Counted from the first letter of the stretch, positions 1-6,812 are shown. The stretch is DNA of 9,936 nt from an uncultured bacterium (GCA_905215855.1 CAJMRT010000054.1:1-9936), one strand, 5' to 3'. The notes: a model not told the origin generated them from the sequence alone. Made by a program: numbers and translations.

Positions 1-141
1 TTTGGAAGCTTCCTGCGTATTTGATGTTTGTGAAGTCTGACTTGTTGTGTCAGCCATACTGTCGTTTTTATCATTGCCGCAACCTGTGATAAGAGATGCT
101 GAAATTAAGGCTACGGCAACTAAGCCTAAAATTTTTTTCAC
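1..141 (-). CDS. Lipoprotein, N-terminal part only (runs off left edge)
   Basis: The reading frame stays open from a GTG start at 141 to base 1 (47 codons), so the stop and most of the protein lie outside the window. The start is supported by AAGGA at 151-155, nine bases upstream; the GTG two bases earlier would hit TGA at once. Residues 1-21 form a lipoprotein signal peptide: two lysines, a hydrophobic stretch, then the lipobox L-I-T-G-C with the lipidated cysteine at residue 21. What follows is a Ser/Thr/Gln/Asn-rich linker (about residues 22-47), typical of the flexible tether before a folded extracytoplasmic domain. The product should be anchored to the outer face of the membrane. The functional domain is not visible; a solute-binding protein, foldase or wall-associated protein are all possible. 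A terminator-like hairpin ends 12 bp before the ribosome site, so transcription may come partly by read-through from mscS. Confidence 0.85.
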   Translation of the reverse strand, partial: MKKILGLVAVALISASLITGCGNDKNDSMADTTSQTSQTSNTQEASK

Positions 142-156
142 ACTAATCAATCCTTA

Positions 157-192
157 TAAAAAATAAAATGGTACTGAATTAACAGTACCATT
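157..192 (-). terminator. Rho-independent terminator after mscS
   Basis: A perfect 10-bp inverted repeat (167-176 with 183-192, 6-nt loop) is followed on the minus strand by a T-rich run (TTTTATTTTTT). It lies 48 bp past the mscS stop, in the right orientation to end that transcript. The stem has only four GC pairs, so termination may be incomplete. The lipoprotein ribosome site begins 12 bp further on. Confidence 0.7.
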
Positions 193-240
193 ATTATTCA
201 CAATATTTTGCGTAATATTAAATTTAAAATCATTTCGAAA

Positions 241-1029
241 TTATTCTTTTGCAATTACTATATGAGGATACGGAATTGTAATACCGTTTTTGTCAAATTC
301 TTTTTTTACATTTTCCTGTAGGAAGAAATACACCTCGTAATAATCATCAGGGCTTGCCCACGCAAAAACTTTAATCTGCACTCCGCTGTCAAGATGCTCA
401 CCGACTCTTACGGTAGGTTCGGGGTCTTTTAAAATCATCTCATTAGTTGATATAAGGTTGAGAATTATCTCTCGCACCTTGTCAATATCGTCATCATAGC
501 TTATTGAGAAAGTGCAGTCAACCCTTCTCTGCTCAACCATTGTGCAATTTACAACATTGTTTGATGTAAGTCTTGAATTAGGAATTGTCACAAGCTTATT
601 ATCAAGTGTATGCACGGTTGTTGAGAAGATATTGATTTCCTCAACCGTTCCTTTTACTCCCTCAAAATCAAGAATATTACCCGACACAAACGGTTTGTTT
701 ATCAAAATTACAAGTCCGCTGACAACATTTTTCAGCAAATCCTGTAATGCAAGACCTGCCGTAAGAGCTGCCGCACCGAGTGCCGTAATAAGCGACGCAA
801 CATTCACACCGATTGTCCCGAGTGCAGTTACTGCAACGATGAAATAGAAAATCACCTTGAGAACAGACAATACAAAGCCTTCAGCTGTAGCGTCCATTCG
901 TGATTTATTAAGGATTTTTCGGAGAAGTCCTATAATCAACCTGGTAATTATATATCCGATAACAATTACAGCTACACACACAAGTACCTTTGAAAGATAT
1001 TCAAGCAACTTTTCTTCAGTGATATTCAT
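241..1029 (-). CDS. mscS: MscS-family small-conductance mechanosensitive channel
   Basis: A 262-residue protein, close in length to the short MscS-type channels. It should form a homoheptameric pore in the membrane that opens under tension and releases solutes during osmotic downshock. Predicted membrane segments lie at about residues 14-36 and 53-75. A third, pore-lining helix at about 77-110 is rich in Gly and Ala and carries the family pattern Q-D-L-L-x-N (96-101) followed by G104. A beta domain follows, with the typical I-P-N-S at 149-152. The C-terminal alpha/beta domain ends with G-I-T-I-P-Y-P (249-255), the usual MscS ending. The start is fixed by GAGGTG (1035-1040), five bases before the ATG and lying inside the last codons of the upstream MORN gene. 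The 2-bp gap between the two genes argues for one mRNA and translational coupling. A hairpin terminator follows. Confidence 0.93.
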   Translation of the reverse strand: MNITEEKLLEYLSKVLVCVAVIVIGYIITRLIIGLLRKILNKSRMDATAEGFVLSVLKVIFYFIVAVTALGTIGVNVASLITALGAAALTAGLALQDLLKNVVSGLVILINKPFVSGNILDFEGVKGTVEEINIFSTTVHTLDNKLVTIPNSRLTSNNVVNCTMVEQRRVDCTFSISYDDDIDKVREIILNLISTNEMILKDPEPTVRVGEHLDSGVQIKVFAWASPDDYYEVYFFLQENVKKEFDKNGITIPYPHIVIAKE

Positions 1030-1031
1030 AT

Positions 1032-2690
1032 CTACACCTCTGTATCAACAAGAAATTCGGAGACCTTTTCTCCGTTCTCATAGACAGAAACCACTATGTT
1101 GCCGTTTTCGTCAAAAGAAACACTCTTGCCTGTACGCAATCCGTTTTCATAATTGCACACATCTATAAGATTGCCGTCTTTATCGAATCTTGCACCATAG
1201 CCATCAGGAGTATTATTGTTCCACTTGCCCGCATGCATTGTACCGTCACTCAATCTGTAACCGACACCGCCGCCGTTGCGTGAATTATCGGTCCAGTTGC
1301 CTACATAATTGATACTGCCGTTGTTATAGTAGCAGACACCAAAGCCATCTCGCTTATCTTCACGATAATCACCCTCATAAGATGTAAGTCCGTCAGGCGA
1401 TACCGTTCTGCCTCTGCCTGTGCGGCAATTGTTTTCATCAAGATTACCGTAGTAAGTATATTTTCCCGACTTTGTGTGAATGACAACATCACAACGGGGT
1501 TCGTCTTCATTTACAATTTCGGCATTTTCTTCTTCATTACCATCATCGGCAAGTTCATCATCTCTGAAATGCATACCAATATGAAATTTTGCCTGTTCGC
1601 CTGCAGAAACCTCTTCCGAACTTTCTGTTGATTCTTCGGCAGTGTTGTTTTCAACCTCATTTTCAATATCATCGGACTCATTTTTTGTATCTTCCGAACT
1701 TTCCTGTGTTTCAACCGGTTCGTCATCAACAGCTGTATTCTCAGAAACATCAGAATCGACAGAATTATCTTCAACAGATTCAGCATCGCTGGCAGTTGCT
1801 TCGTTATTGATAATCTCGACATCTGTGGGGTCAAAATTTTCTTCCGATGTGTGGCTTATGATTTCACCAAACAAATCTTTATTAGTCTTATGTGCCTCAA
1901 CAAGGATCTGTTCAATTATGTCATAAGCAGAATAATCTTTTTTACCGTCATTTTTCTCTGTATCAATATCTGCCAAAATGTCATCATCAGAAAGATATGA
2001 ACAATCATTCAGATTATACGAATTATCCGTAGAGAAATTATTTTTGAACAAGTCATTGTTGAATACAAACCCGCTGTTGCCATATGATTTTTTCTCCGTA
2101 AACGGCATATCTGATGGCAAAAAGCTTGCGTCATACCATAACATACCGACATTTGAATAAATCAACACTCTTGAACCGTCATTAGACTGTTTTTCGGAGG
2201 GAAAAAGAGTTTTCACTGCTACCAAACCGTTATCGTCAATATCTTCCGTGACAAGTGTTATAATACCGCTGACTTTGCGAGGATAGATTCTTGTAACCAG
2301 CTTATCGGCAATATTCTTATCAAAATATTCTGTACGCAGCCACGAATGATTGCGGTCAAAGAACTGTCTTTTAAATACAATGCCCTTGTTATTATAGGTA
2401 ATAACAGAATAAACCCCGCCTGTTGCCCTTTTTACGGACTGATAAGGGAGGCTGTCCCTTGTCACCTTCCACGAAAGCGGTTCATCCTTTTGCATAAAGC
2501 AGGACATTTTGTATTCCATACCGTGAAGTTCAATTTCAGTAATTTCTTTCTGCTCTTTGCAGCCTGAATTAAAGTAATTGGCACGGACACCTGCAAGTGC
2601 GTCATTTTTGAAATCCAGCTTTTCGTAATCAGAAACAAGCACAGAATAGATAATTAAGCCGTCGGTCAGCTTTTGAGATTGTTCAAGCAT
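1032..2690 (-). CDS. MORN-repeat protein with long acidic linker, function unknown
   Basis: A 552-residue protein with no signal peptide or membrane helix, so probably cytoplasmic. Three parts are visible. Residues 1 to about 270 form a mixed, beta-looking region that I do not recognise. Residues 281-400 are strongly acidic and low in complexity: by my count 44 Asp/Glu against 4 Lys/Arg, rich in Ser and Asn, probably disordered. Residues 411-545 hold five to six MORN-type repeats of about 23-24 residues, with the recurring pattern Y-x-G-x-W/Y, then D-G-x-G and an N-G or D-G turn (for example at 438-458, 462-483 and 486-506). MORN repeats form extended beta-hairpin arrays; in eukaryotes some bind membrane lipids or proteins, while bacterial roles are poorly defined. 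The ATG is preceded by AAGGG (2702-2706) with an 11-nt spacer. The stop lies 2 bp before mscS, so the two are probably made together. A link to membrane tension or the cell envelope is inference only. Confidence 0.82.
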   Translation of the reverse strand: MLEQSQKLTDGLIIYSVLVSDYEKLDFKNDALAGVRANYFNSGCKEQKEITEIELHGMEYKMSCFMQKDEPLSWKVTRDSLPYQSVKRATGGVYSVITYNNKGIVFKRQFFDRNHSWLRTEYFDKNIADKLVTRIYPRKVSGIITLVTEDIDDNGLVAVKTLFPSEKQSNDGSRVLIYSNVGMLWYDASFLPSDMPFTEKKSYGNSGFVFNNDLFKNNFSTDNSYNLNDCSYLSDDDILADIDTEKNDGKKDYSAYDIIEQILVEAHKTNKDLFGEIISHTSEENFDPTDVEIINNEATASDAESVEDNSVDSDVSENTAVDDEPVETQESSEDTKNESDDIENEVENNTAEESTESSEEVSAGEQAKFHIGMHFRDDELADDGNEEENAEIVNEDEPRCDVVIHTKSGKYTYYGNLDENNCRTGRGRTVSPDGLTSYEGDYREDKRDGFGVCYYNNGSINYVGNWTDNSRNGGGVGYRLSDGTMHAGKWNNNTPDGYGARFDKDGNLIDVCNYENGLRTGKSVSFDENGNIVVSVYENGEKVSEFLVDTEV

Positions 2691-2710
2691 CGTAAATTAT
2701 TCCCTTCGAG

Positions 2711-2747
2711 AAAATTAAAAAATGAAAGGGCGAACAATGTCCGCCCT
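2711..2747 (-). terminator. Rho-independent terminator after pfkA
   Basis: A GC-rich 6-bp stem, AGGGCG/CGCCCT (2727-2732 with 2742-2747, 9-nt loop), is followed on the minus strand by TTCATTTTTTAATTTT. It starts 22 bp past the pfkA stop. The MORN gene starts only 36 bp beyond the stem, with no clear promoter between, so some read-through is likely. Confidence 0.68.
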
Positions 2748-2769
2748 GAAATAATTTGATGTATTTAAA

Positions 2770-3744
2770 TCAGATAGAAATTGTCATTGCAATCTTGTAA
2801 AGCTCTTCATCAAATACACGAGGCATATCAAGTGCTTCGTTAATGTCAAGGTCAACAATCTTGCCACTCTGCATAGCAATAACTCTGTTACCGATGTTCT
2901 GCTCAAGAAGTTCTACAGCTCTAAAGCCCATCTCACTTGCAACAACTCTGTCACGAAGTGTCGGAGAACCGCCACGCTGAACATGACCGAGGATTGTGGC
3001 TCTTGCTTCAATGCCAAGTCGCTGTTCAACATACTTTGCAAGATCTCTTACGCCGCCGACACCCTCGGCAACAACAACGATAAAGTGTTTTTTACCTGTT
3101 TTCTGAGTATTAACGATTCTTGCAATTACATCTCTTTCAATATTGTACTGAACTTCAGGAACGAGAATAGCTGTTGCACCTGTTGCAATACCTGTCTGAA
3201 GGGCAATATCACCGCAGCGTCTGCCCATAACCTCAACGATAGAACAACGGTCATGTGACTGTGCTGTATCACGGATACGGTCAACCATCTGAATAGCTGT
3301 GTTCATAGCAGTGTCAAAACCAACTGTGTACTCTGAACAAGCAATATCGTTATCAATAGTACCGGGAACACCGATACAGTTAATGCCTGCATTTGTAAGG
3401 CAACGAGCGCCTCTGAATGAACCGTCACCACCGATTACAACTACGCCGCTGACACCGATGCTTCTGCAAAAATCAGCAGCTCTCTGAATACCCTGAGGAG
3501 TTGCGTACTCTTCACTTCTTGCTGTGTAAAGCATTGTACCGCCGTTTCCGATAATATCAGAAACACTTCTGAGATTCATTTCCTCAACATCGCCGTTGAG
3601 CAAACCATTATATCCACGGTAAACACCGTAAACTTTCATTCCTTTATTTATACCTGCACGAACAACAGCTCTGACAGCTGCATTCATACCGGGGGCATCG
3701 CCGCCGCTTGTTAATACTGCAATTGATTTCTGTGTCTGTGACAT
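2770..3744 (-). CDS. pfkA: ATP-dependent 6-phosphofructokinase
   Basis: A 324-residue cytoplasmic enzyme of normal PfkA length. It phosphorylates fructose 6-phosphate to fructose 1,6-bisphosphate, the committed step of glycolysis, and usually works as a tetramer. The nucleotide-binding start S-G-G-D-A-P-G-M-N lies at 13-21. G-G-D-G-S lies at 105-109. P-G-T-I-D-N-D lies at 127-133, with D131 as the expected catalytic base. S-H-x-R lies at 163-166, M-G-R at 173-175 and A-E-G at 226-228. H-V-Q-R-G-G lies at 254-259, with R257 for the substrate phosphate. Gly at 108 and 128 (where PPi-dependent enzymes carry Asp and Lys) supports ATP as the donor. The start is set by GGAGG at 3754-3758, nine bases before the ATG. 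The gene has its own strong promoter and a hairpin terminator, and faces away from the glycosyltransferase operon. Confidence 0.98.
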   Translation of the reverse strand: MSQTQKSIAVLTSGGDAPGMNAAVRAVVRAGINKGMKVYGVYRGYNGLLNGDVEEMNLRSVSDIIGNGGTMLYTARSEEYATPQGIQRAADFCRSIGVSGVVVIGGDGSFRGARCLTNAGINCIGVPGTIDNDIACSEYTVGFDTAMNTAIQMVDRIRDTAQSHDRCSIVEVMGRRCGDIALQTGIATGATAILVPEVQYNIERDVIARIVNTQKTGKKHFIVVVAEGVGGVRDLAKYVEQRLGIEARATILGHVQRGGSPTLRDRVVASEMGFRAVELLEQNIGNRVIAMQSGKIVDLDINEALDMPRVFDEELYKIAMTISI

Positions 3745-3778
3745 TATAATCTACCTCCATAGGTTATTAACTTCTAAC

Positions 3779-3807
3779 ATTATAATACAATTATTTTTTC
3801 TTTACAA
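3779..3807 (-). promoter_or_regulatory. SigA-type promoter of pfkA
   Basis: On the minus strand TTGTAA (3802-3807) and a perfect TATAAT (3779-3784) are separated by exactly 17 bp. The predicted transcription start is near 3772, giving a leader of about 28 nt containing the GGAGG ribosome site. Confidence 0.82.
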
Positions 3808-3873
3808 GTGGATTTTCGCATTTTTAAAAAAATAAAAGATTTTATTACAAAAACATTTAAGCCTTTTTACCGA

Positions 3874-3973
3874 TTTGTTACAAAAATCTGTGATTTTGTT
3901 CATAAATGCGGTGCATTGACCTTTGGATTTCGATAAAATAACAATATTTTGTAACAAAGCCTGTGAGTTTGTT
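3874..3973. repeat. Two-copy imperfect direct repeat in the divergent spacer
   Basis: Two copies of a 26-27-nt element occur at 3874-3900 and 3948-3973. Each begins with an 11-nt near-palindrome, TTTGTTACAAA or TTTGTAACAAA, then a 3-4-nt linker, TGTGA and (T/G)TTTGTT. Outside the linker 21 of 23 positions match. The palindrome centres are 74 bp apart, about seven helical turns. The second copy runs into the first two bases of the -35 box of the glycosyltransferase promoter, so it could be a regulator site. No regulator is encoded in the window. Confidence 0.5.
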
Positions 3974-4000
3974 GACTTTTATATAATATGGTTTTATAAT
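3972..4000 (+). promoter_or_regulatory. SigA-type promoter of the GT2/GT-C operon
   Basis: TTGACT (3972-3977) and a perfect TATAAT (3995-4000) are separated by 17 bp, close to the full consensus. The predicted start is near 4007, leaving a leader of about 73 nt before the ATG at 4080. In the 335-bp spacer 3745-4079, this promoter, the pfkA promoter, the direct repeat and the leader hairpins account for most of what can be read; 3811-3873 shows nothing beyond AT-rich sequence. Confidence 0.83.
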
Positions 4001-4013
4001 TACCCTTGGATAA

Positions 4014-4057
4014 AAGACAGATTTTGTGCCTGTCTTGCGACAAGTCACCTGAGTGAC
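4014..4057 (+). promoter_or_regulatory. Leader with two small hairpins before the GT2 gene
   Basis: Inside the predicted 5' leader a 7-bp stem AAGACAG/CTGTCTT (4014-4020 with 4030-4036, 9-nt loop) is followed by a 5-bp stem GTCAC/GTGAC (4044-4048 with 4053-4057, loop CTGA). AATTTTT and the ribosome site GGGAGG (4066-4071) come next. A competing short stem, TGTC/GACA (4031-4034 with 4039-4042), would exclude the first hairpin. This might be a small attenuator or only a stabilising 5' structure. I do not recognise a known riboswitch class. Confidence 0.4.
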
Positions 4058-4079
4058 AATTTTTCGGGAGGATAATTTT

Positions 4080-5033
4080 ATGACTAAGTTATATCTGGCA
4101 ATTCCCTGCTATAACGAAGAAGAAGTTTTGAGGGATTCAGCAGAAAAGCTGTTAAACAAGTACGGTACAATGATGGCTGAGGGAAAAATTACAGCTGACA
4201 GCCGTATTGTATTTATTGATGACGGTTCAAAGGATAGGACATGGGAAATCATTTCGGAACTTCACAGCGAAAATCCGATTTTTCAGGGCATTAAGCTTTC
4301 AAGAAACAGAGGTCATCAGAACGCACTTCTCTGCGGTCTGATGACTCTTAAAGACAAGGCTGATGCGGTTATTTCAATTGATGCCGACTTGCAGGACGAC
4401 ATTAACACATTTGATGAAATGGTTGCAAAGTATGAAGACGGCTGCGATGTTGTTTACGGTGTTCGTTCAAAGAGAGAAACAGACACATTTTTCAAGAGAT
4501 TTACAGCCGAGGGATTTTACAAAATTCTCAACCATATGGGTGCAAAGGTTATTTTTAACCACGCTGATTTCAGACTTATGAGCAAGAGAGCACTCAATGT
4601 CTTTTCATTGTATAAGGAAACAAACATCTTCCTTCGTGGTATGGTGCCGATGATTGGCTTTAAGTCAGACATTGTTACATACGAGCGTTCCGAAAGACTT
4701 GCCGGTGAAAGCAAGTATCCGCTCAAAAAAATGCTCGCACTTGCTTGGGAAGGCATTACATCACTCAGTATTCAGCCTATCAGAATGATTACATGGCTTG
4801 GTGCAATCGTGTTCGGCATCAGCCTTATTATGATTATCTACTCACTTGTCAGCTTTTTCTGTGGTTGGACTGTAAGCGGCTGGTCAAGCCTTTTATGTTC
4901 AATTTGGGCAATCGGAGGGCTTCAGCTCCTTGCAATTGGTGTTATAGGCGAATACATCGGAAAGATTTATATGGAAACAAAGCGCAGACCACGATTTATT
5001 GTTGAAAAAGTGCTTGATGACGATGAACAGTAA
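4080..5033 (+). CDS. Family 2 glycosyltransferase, GtrB/DPM1-like, membrane anchored
   Basis: A 317-residue enzyme expected to transfer a sugar from a nucleotide donor to polyprenyl phosphate on the inner face of the membrane. The GT-A fold motifs are in order: I-P-C-Y-N-E-E (8-14), D-D-G-S (47-50), N-R-G-H-Q-N (76-81) and the metal-binding D-A-D-L-Q-D-D (101-107). A-D-F-R-L-M lies at 162-167, and G-E-S-K-Y-P at 209-214 begins an amphipathic membrane-contact stretch. Two C-terminal membrane helices follow (about 236-260 and 267-292), ending in G-E-Y-I-G-K-I-Y with T-K-R-R-P just after, the typical ending of the GtrB/YkcC group. The ATG at 4080 is chosen because GGGAGG (4066-4071) stands eight bases before it; an in-frame GTG at 4053 lies in a leader hairpin and lacks such a site. 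The last bases overlap the next gene, implying coupled production. No GtrA-type flippase is encoded beside it. The sugar cannot be predicted. Confidence 0.93.
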   Translation: MTKLYLAIPCYNEEEVLRDSAEKLLNKYGTMMAEGKITADSRIVFIDDGSKDRTWEIISELHSENPIFQGIKLSRNRGHQNALLCGLMTLKDKADAVISIDADLQDDINTFDEMVAKYEDGCDVVYGVRSKRETDTFFKRFTAEGFYKILNHMGAKVIFNHADFRLMSKRALNVFSLYKETNIFLRGMVPMIGFKSDIVTYERSERLAGESKYPLKKMLALAWEGITSLSIQPIRMITWLGAIVFGISLIMIIYSLVSFFCGWTVSGWSSLLCSIWAIGGLQLLAIGVIGEYIGKIYMETKRRPRFIVEKVLDDDEQ

Positions 5034-6624
5034 TAAATTTGCAAAAGTCCTGACGAGAATTTTCGGCGGATTGTTTTCGGTATGTTTCATTTTTCTTTTT
5101 ATCAACATTATTGTTATAGGCTTTGACGGAAAAGTTGACAGAAGATTTGATTCGTTTTCAAAAATGTTCATTCTTTTGATTTTCGCAGTCCTGACAGTCG
5201 GTATATGTGCATTCTATTTTTATTACACCGCCGATAAAAGCAATAAAAGGTGCAAAAGAATTAAAACAAAAGCAAAATTTGAATTGACCGATATAAACAC
5301 TAAGAGGATTATTTTTATCGGTTGCGGCATTCTTCTGATTGCTGAATTTATTTTTGCTATGCTTACCGATTTTGAACCTGTTGCCGACCTGCATAACATC
5401 AGAAGATATGCTATGTATTTTTCAAGTCACGGCAATTTCGACCTCATTGAACAGGATTATGCACGCAATTATCAATACCTTATAAGATATCCGAATAATA
5501 TGGCGTTACTTTTGATTGTATCGCTTGTCGGAAGATTAAGTTACCTTATATCCGGTCATTTTGTTGAATTTGCACCTGTTGTTGTAAATATTTTTGCAAT
5601 TAACATTTCCGTAATACTGACAGCATTTACAGCAAAAAGACTTTTCGGCAACAGAAAGGCTGTATTTGTACTTGCTTTTTGTGCATTGTTTTTGCCCTAT
5701 CTCACATATCTGCCCTACTATTACAGTGATTCGATGTCGATGCCGTTTCTTATCGGAGCGGTATATCTCATTGTTTCCGCATTTCAGGGTGACAGCAGAA
5801 AAAGTATGTATGCAAAGCTTTGTGCTGCGGGTGCGTTGGTTTTCCTCGGATACAAAGTAAAGGGCAGTATTATTATTCTGTTTGCGGTTGGGGTTGTACT
5901 GCTTTTCTTGAAATTCAGATTAAAAAGAGCAATTTGTCTTATACTTGTGTTTACGGCAGGATTCGGTGCGATTGGATTTGCTTACAATACCGCCGCTGAC
6001 GCTGTCAATCCGATTACAAAGCAGCAATATGAAGAGTATGAGTACCCCGTAACTCACTGGATTATGATGGGGCTTAAGGGTCTTGGCAAATACGATGAAC
6101 ACGATGACTATTACACCCGTTCGTTCCACTCAAAGCAAGAAAAGCAGGACGCTAATGTTAAGGTTATCAAGGAAAGAGTAAAGAAATATAAAATTGGCGG
6201 TCTGTATGATCATATGGTAAAAAAAGCGGTATGGACATGGCAGGACGGTACATATTACATTTCGTATCATAACCAAAAACCGAAAAATGATAATATTCTT
6301 ATGGATTTTCTGCATATCAACGGAAAGTATAACAAGGCCTTCCAAAATTACAGCTCAGCCTTACAGATGTTCATTCTGCTGATGATTTGTATTTCAGCAC
6401 TTAAAACTCTTGTCAGACCCGAAGTTGACGAAATGCTGTTACTCAAAGGAATTGTATTTTCGGCATTTTTATTCTTCCTGTTATGGGAAACAAGGTCAAG
6501 ATATCTGTTTAATATGACACCACTGTTTATACTGCTTATGGTTGACGGTATGGATACCGCAAAGGCTTTTCTCGATTCATTGAAAAAGCCCGGGAAACAA
6601 ACAGCTGAACAGACAACGGTATAA
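5017..6624 (+). CDS. Polytopic GT-C glycosyltransferase (GT39/PMT-like)
   Basis: About 535 residues with roughly ten or more hydrophobic segments, starting at about 16-36, 50-70 and 97-116. The first large outer loop carries P-V-A-D-L-H (121-126), where D124 sits where GT-C enzymes keep their catalytic acid, followed by R-Y-P-N-N (157-161). Later marks are Y-Y-Y-S-D-S (234-239), T-H-W-I-M-M-G-L (346-353) and E-T-R-S-R-Y-L (491-497) before the last helix; these recur in Gram-positive surface-polysaccharide GT-C proteins. Such enzymes use lipid-phosphate sugars on the outer face of the membrane, which fits the GT2 partner upstream. The ATG at 5017 overlaps the GT2 stop by 17 bp; ATG 5023 is an equally possible start, and TTG codons from 4999 are less likely. 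No strong ribosome site is seen, consistent with translational coupling. A strong terminator follows. Donor and acceptor are unknown. Confidence 0.8.
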   Translation: MTMNSNKFAKVLTRIFGGLFSVCFIFLFINIIVIGFDGKVDRRFDSFSKMFILLIFAVLTVGICAFYFYYTADKSNKRCKRIKTKAKFELTDINTKRIIFIGCGILLIAEFIFAMLTDFEPVADLHNIRRYAMYFSSHGNFDLIEQDYARNYQYLIRYPNNMALLLIVSLVGRLSYLISGHFVEFAPVVVNIFAINISVILTAFTAKRLFGNRKAVFVLAFCALFLPYLTYLPYYYSDSMSMPFLIGAVYLIVSAFQGDSRKSMYAKLCAAGALVFLGYKVKGSIIILFAVGVVLLFLKFRLKRAICLILVFTAGFGAIGFAYNTAADAVNPITKQQYEEYEYPVTHWIMMGLKGLGKYDEHDDYYTRSFHSKQEKQDANVKVIKERVKKYKIGGLYDHMVKKAVWTWQDGTYYISYHNQKPKNDNILMDFLHINGKYNKAFQNYSSALQMFILLMICISALKTLVRPEVDEMLLLKGIVFSAFLFFLLWETRSRYLFNMTPLFILLMVDGMDTAKAFLDSLKKPGKQTAEQTTV

Positions 6625-6632
6625 AATTTTTT

Positions 6633-6665
6633 CAAGTGGCAGTTTCGGCTGTCACTTGTTTTTTT
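6633..6665 (+). terminator. Rho-independent terminator of the GT2/GT-C operon
   Basis: A 10-bp stem (6633-6642 with 6649-6658), nine Watson-Crick pairs plus one G-T, closes a TTTCGG loop and is followed by seven T. It begins nine bases past the stop codon, so it ends the operon cleanly and separates it from the fusion gene. Confidence 0.9.
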
Positions 6666-6679
6666 ATAATAAAATCTCT

Positions 6680-6694
6680 GTTACACCGTTACAC
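6680..6694. repeat. Tandem GTTACAC pair upstream of the fusion gene promoter
   Basis: GTTACAC occurs twice in a row with one base between (6680-6686 and 6688-6694), about 40 bp upstream of the predicted -35 box. It resembles the GTTACA half of the palindromes at 3874 and 3948, so a shared regulator is conceivable. The match is short and could be chance. Confidence 0.3.
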
Positions 6695-6734
6695 ACTTTT
6701 TTTATTTAAAATCAATATTTTCGTTTGCATTTTA

Positions 6735-6763
6735 TTGTAATAATGCCAAAATTGTGCTATCAT
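6735..6763 (+). promoter_or_regulatory. Promoter of the AT3/GT-C fusion gene
   Basis: TTGTAA (6735-6740) and TATCAT (6758-6763) are 17 bp apart, with TG one base upstream of the -10 (extended -10). The predicted start is near 6770. The short leader contains a perfect 10-bp palindrome ATTTGCAAAT (6780-6789) and TTTCAA-GT-TTGAAA (6789-6802) just before the ribosome site. Confidence 0.65.
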
Positions 6764-6812
6764 TGTTGTATATGCAATGATTTGCAAATTTCAAGTTTGA
6801 AAGGTAAGGATT

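Noticed and set aside
512..1168. Plus-strand open frames opposite mscS and the MORN gene end
   Set aside because: They are antisense to a clear MscS family gene and have no promoter or ribosome site.
1511..1926. Several open frames of 69-107 codons on both strands within the MORN gene
   Set aside because: They are shadows of the low-complexity acidic codons, lack ribosome sites and give no family-like protein.
3883..3893. The 11-mer AAAATCTGTGA here recurs inverted at 9831-9841 in the right-edge leader
   Set aside because: Matches of this length are expected by chance in about 10 kb of AT-rich DNA, and the flanks do not extend it.
3916..3944. A second promoter-like TTGACC with TAACAA 17 bp downstream
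   Set aside because: The -10 matches only three of six bases, and a far better promoter lies 56 bp downstream.
4053..4079. In-frame GTG at 4053 as the GT2 start
   Set aside because: It lies in the arm of a leader hairpin, while ATG 4080 has GGGAGG at ideal spacing and begins directly at the conserved GT2 N-terminus.
4007..4079. A known riboswitch (preQ1, mini-ykkC, fluoride, c-di-GMP) before the GT2 gene
   Set aside because: None of the conserved core sequences of these classes is visible; only the generic hairpins are reported.
4999..5016. Upstream TTG starts for the GT-C gene
   Set aside because: They lie deeper inside the GT2 gene without a ribosome site; ATG 5017 or 5023 gives a normal short overlap.
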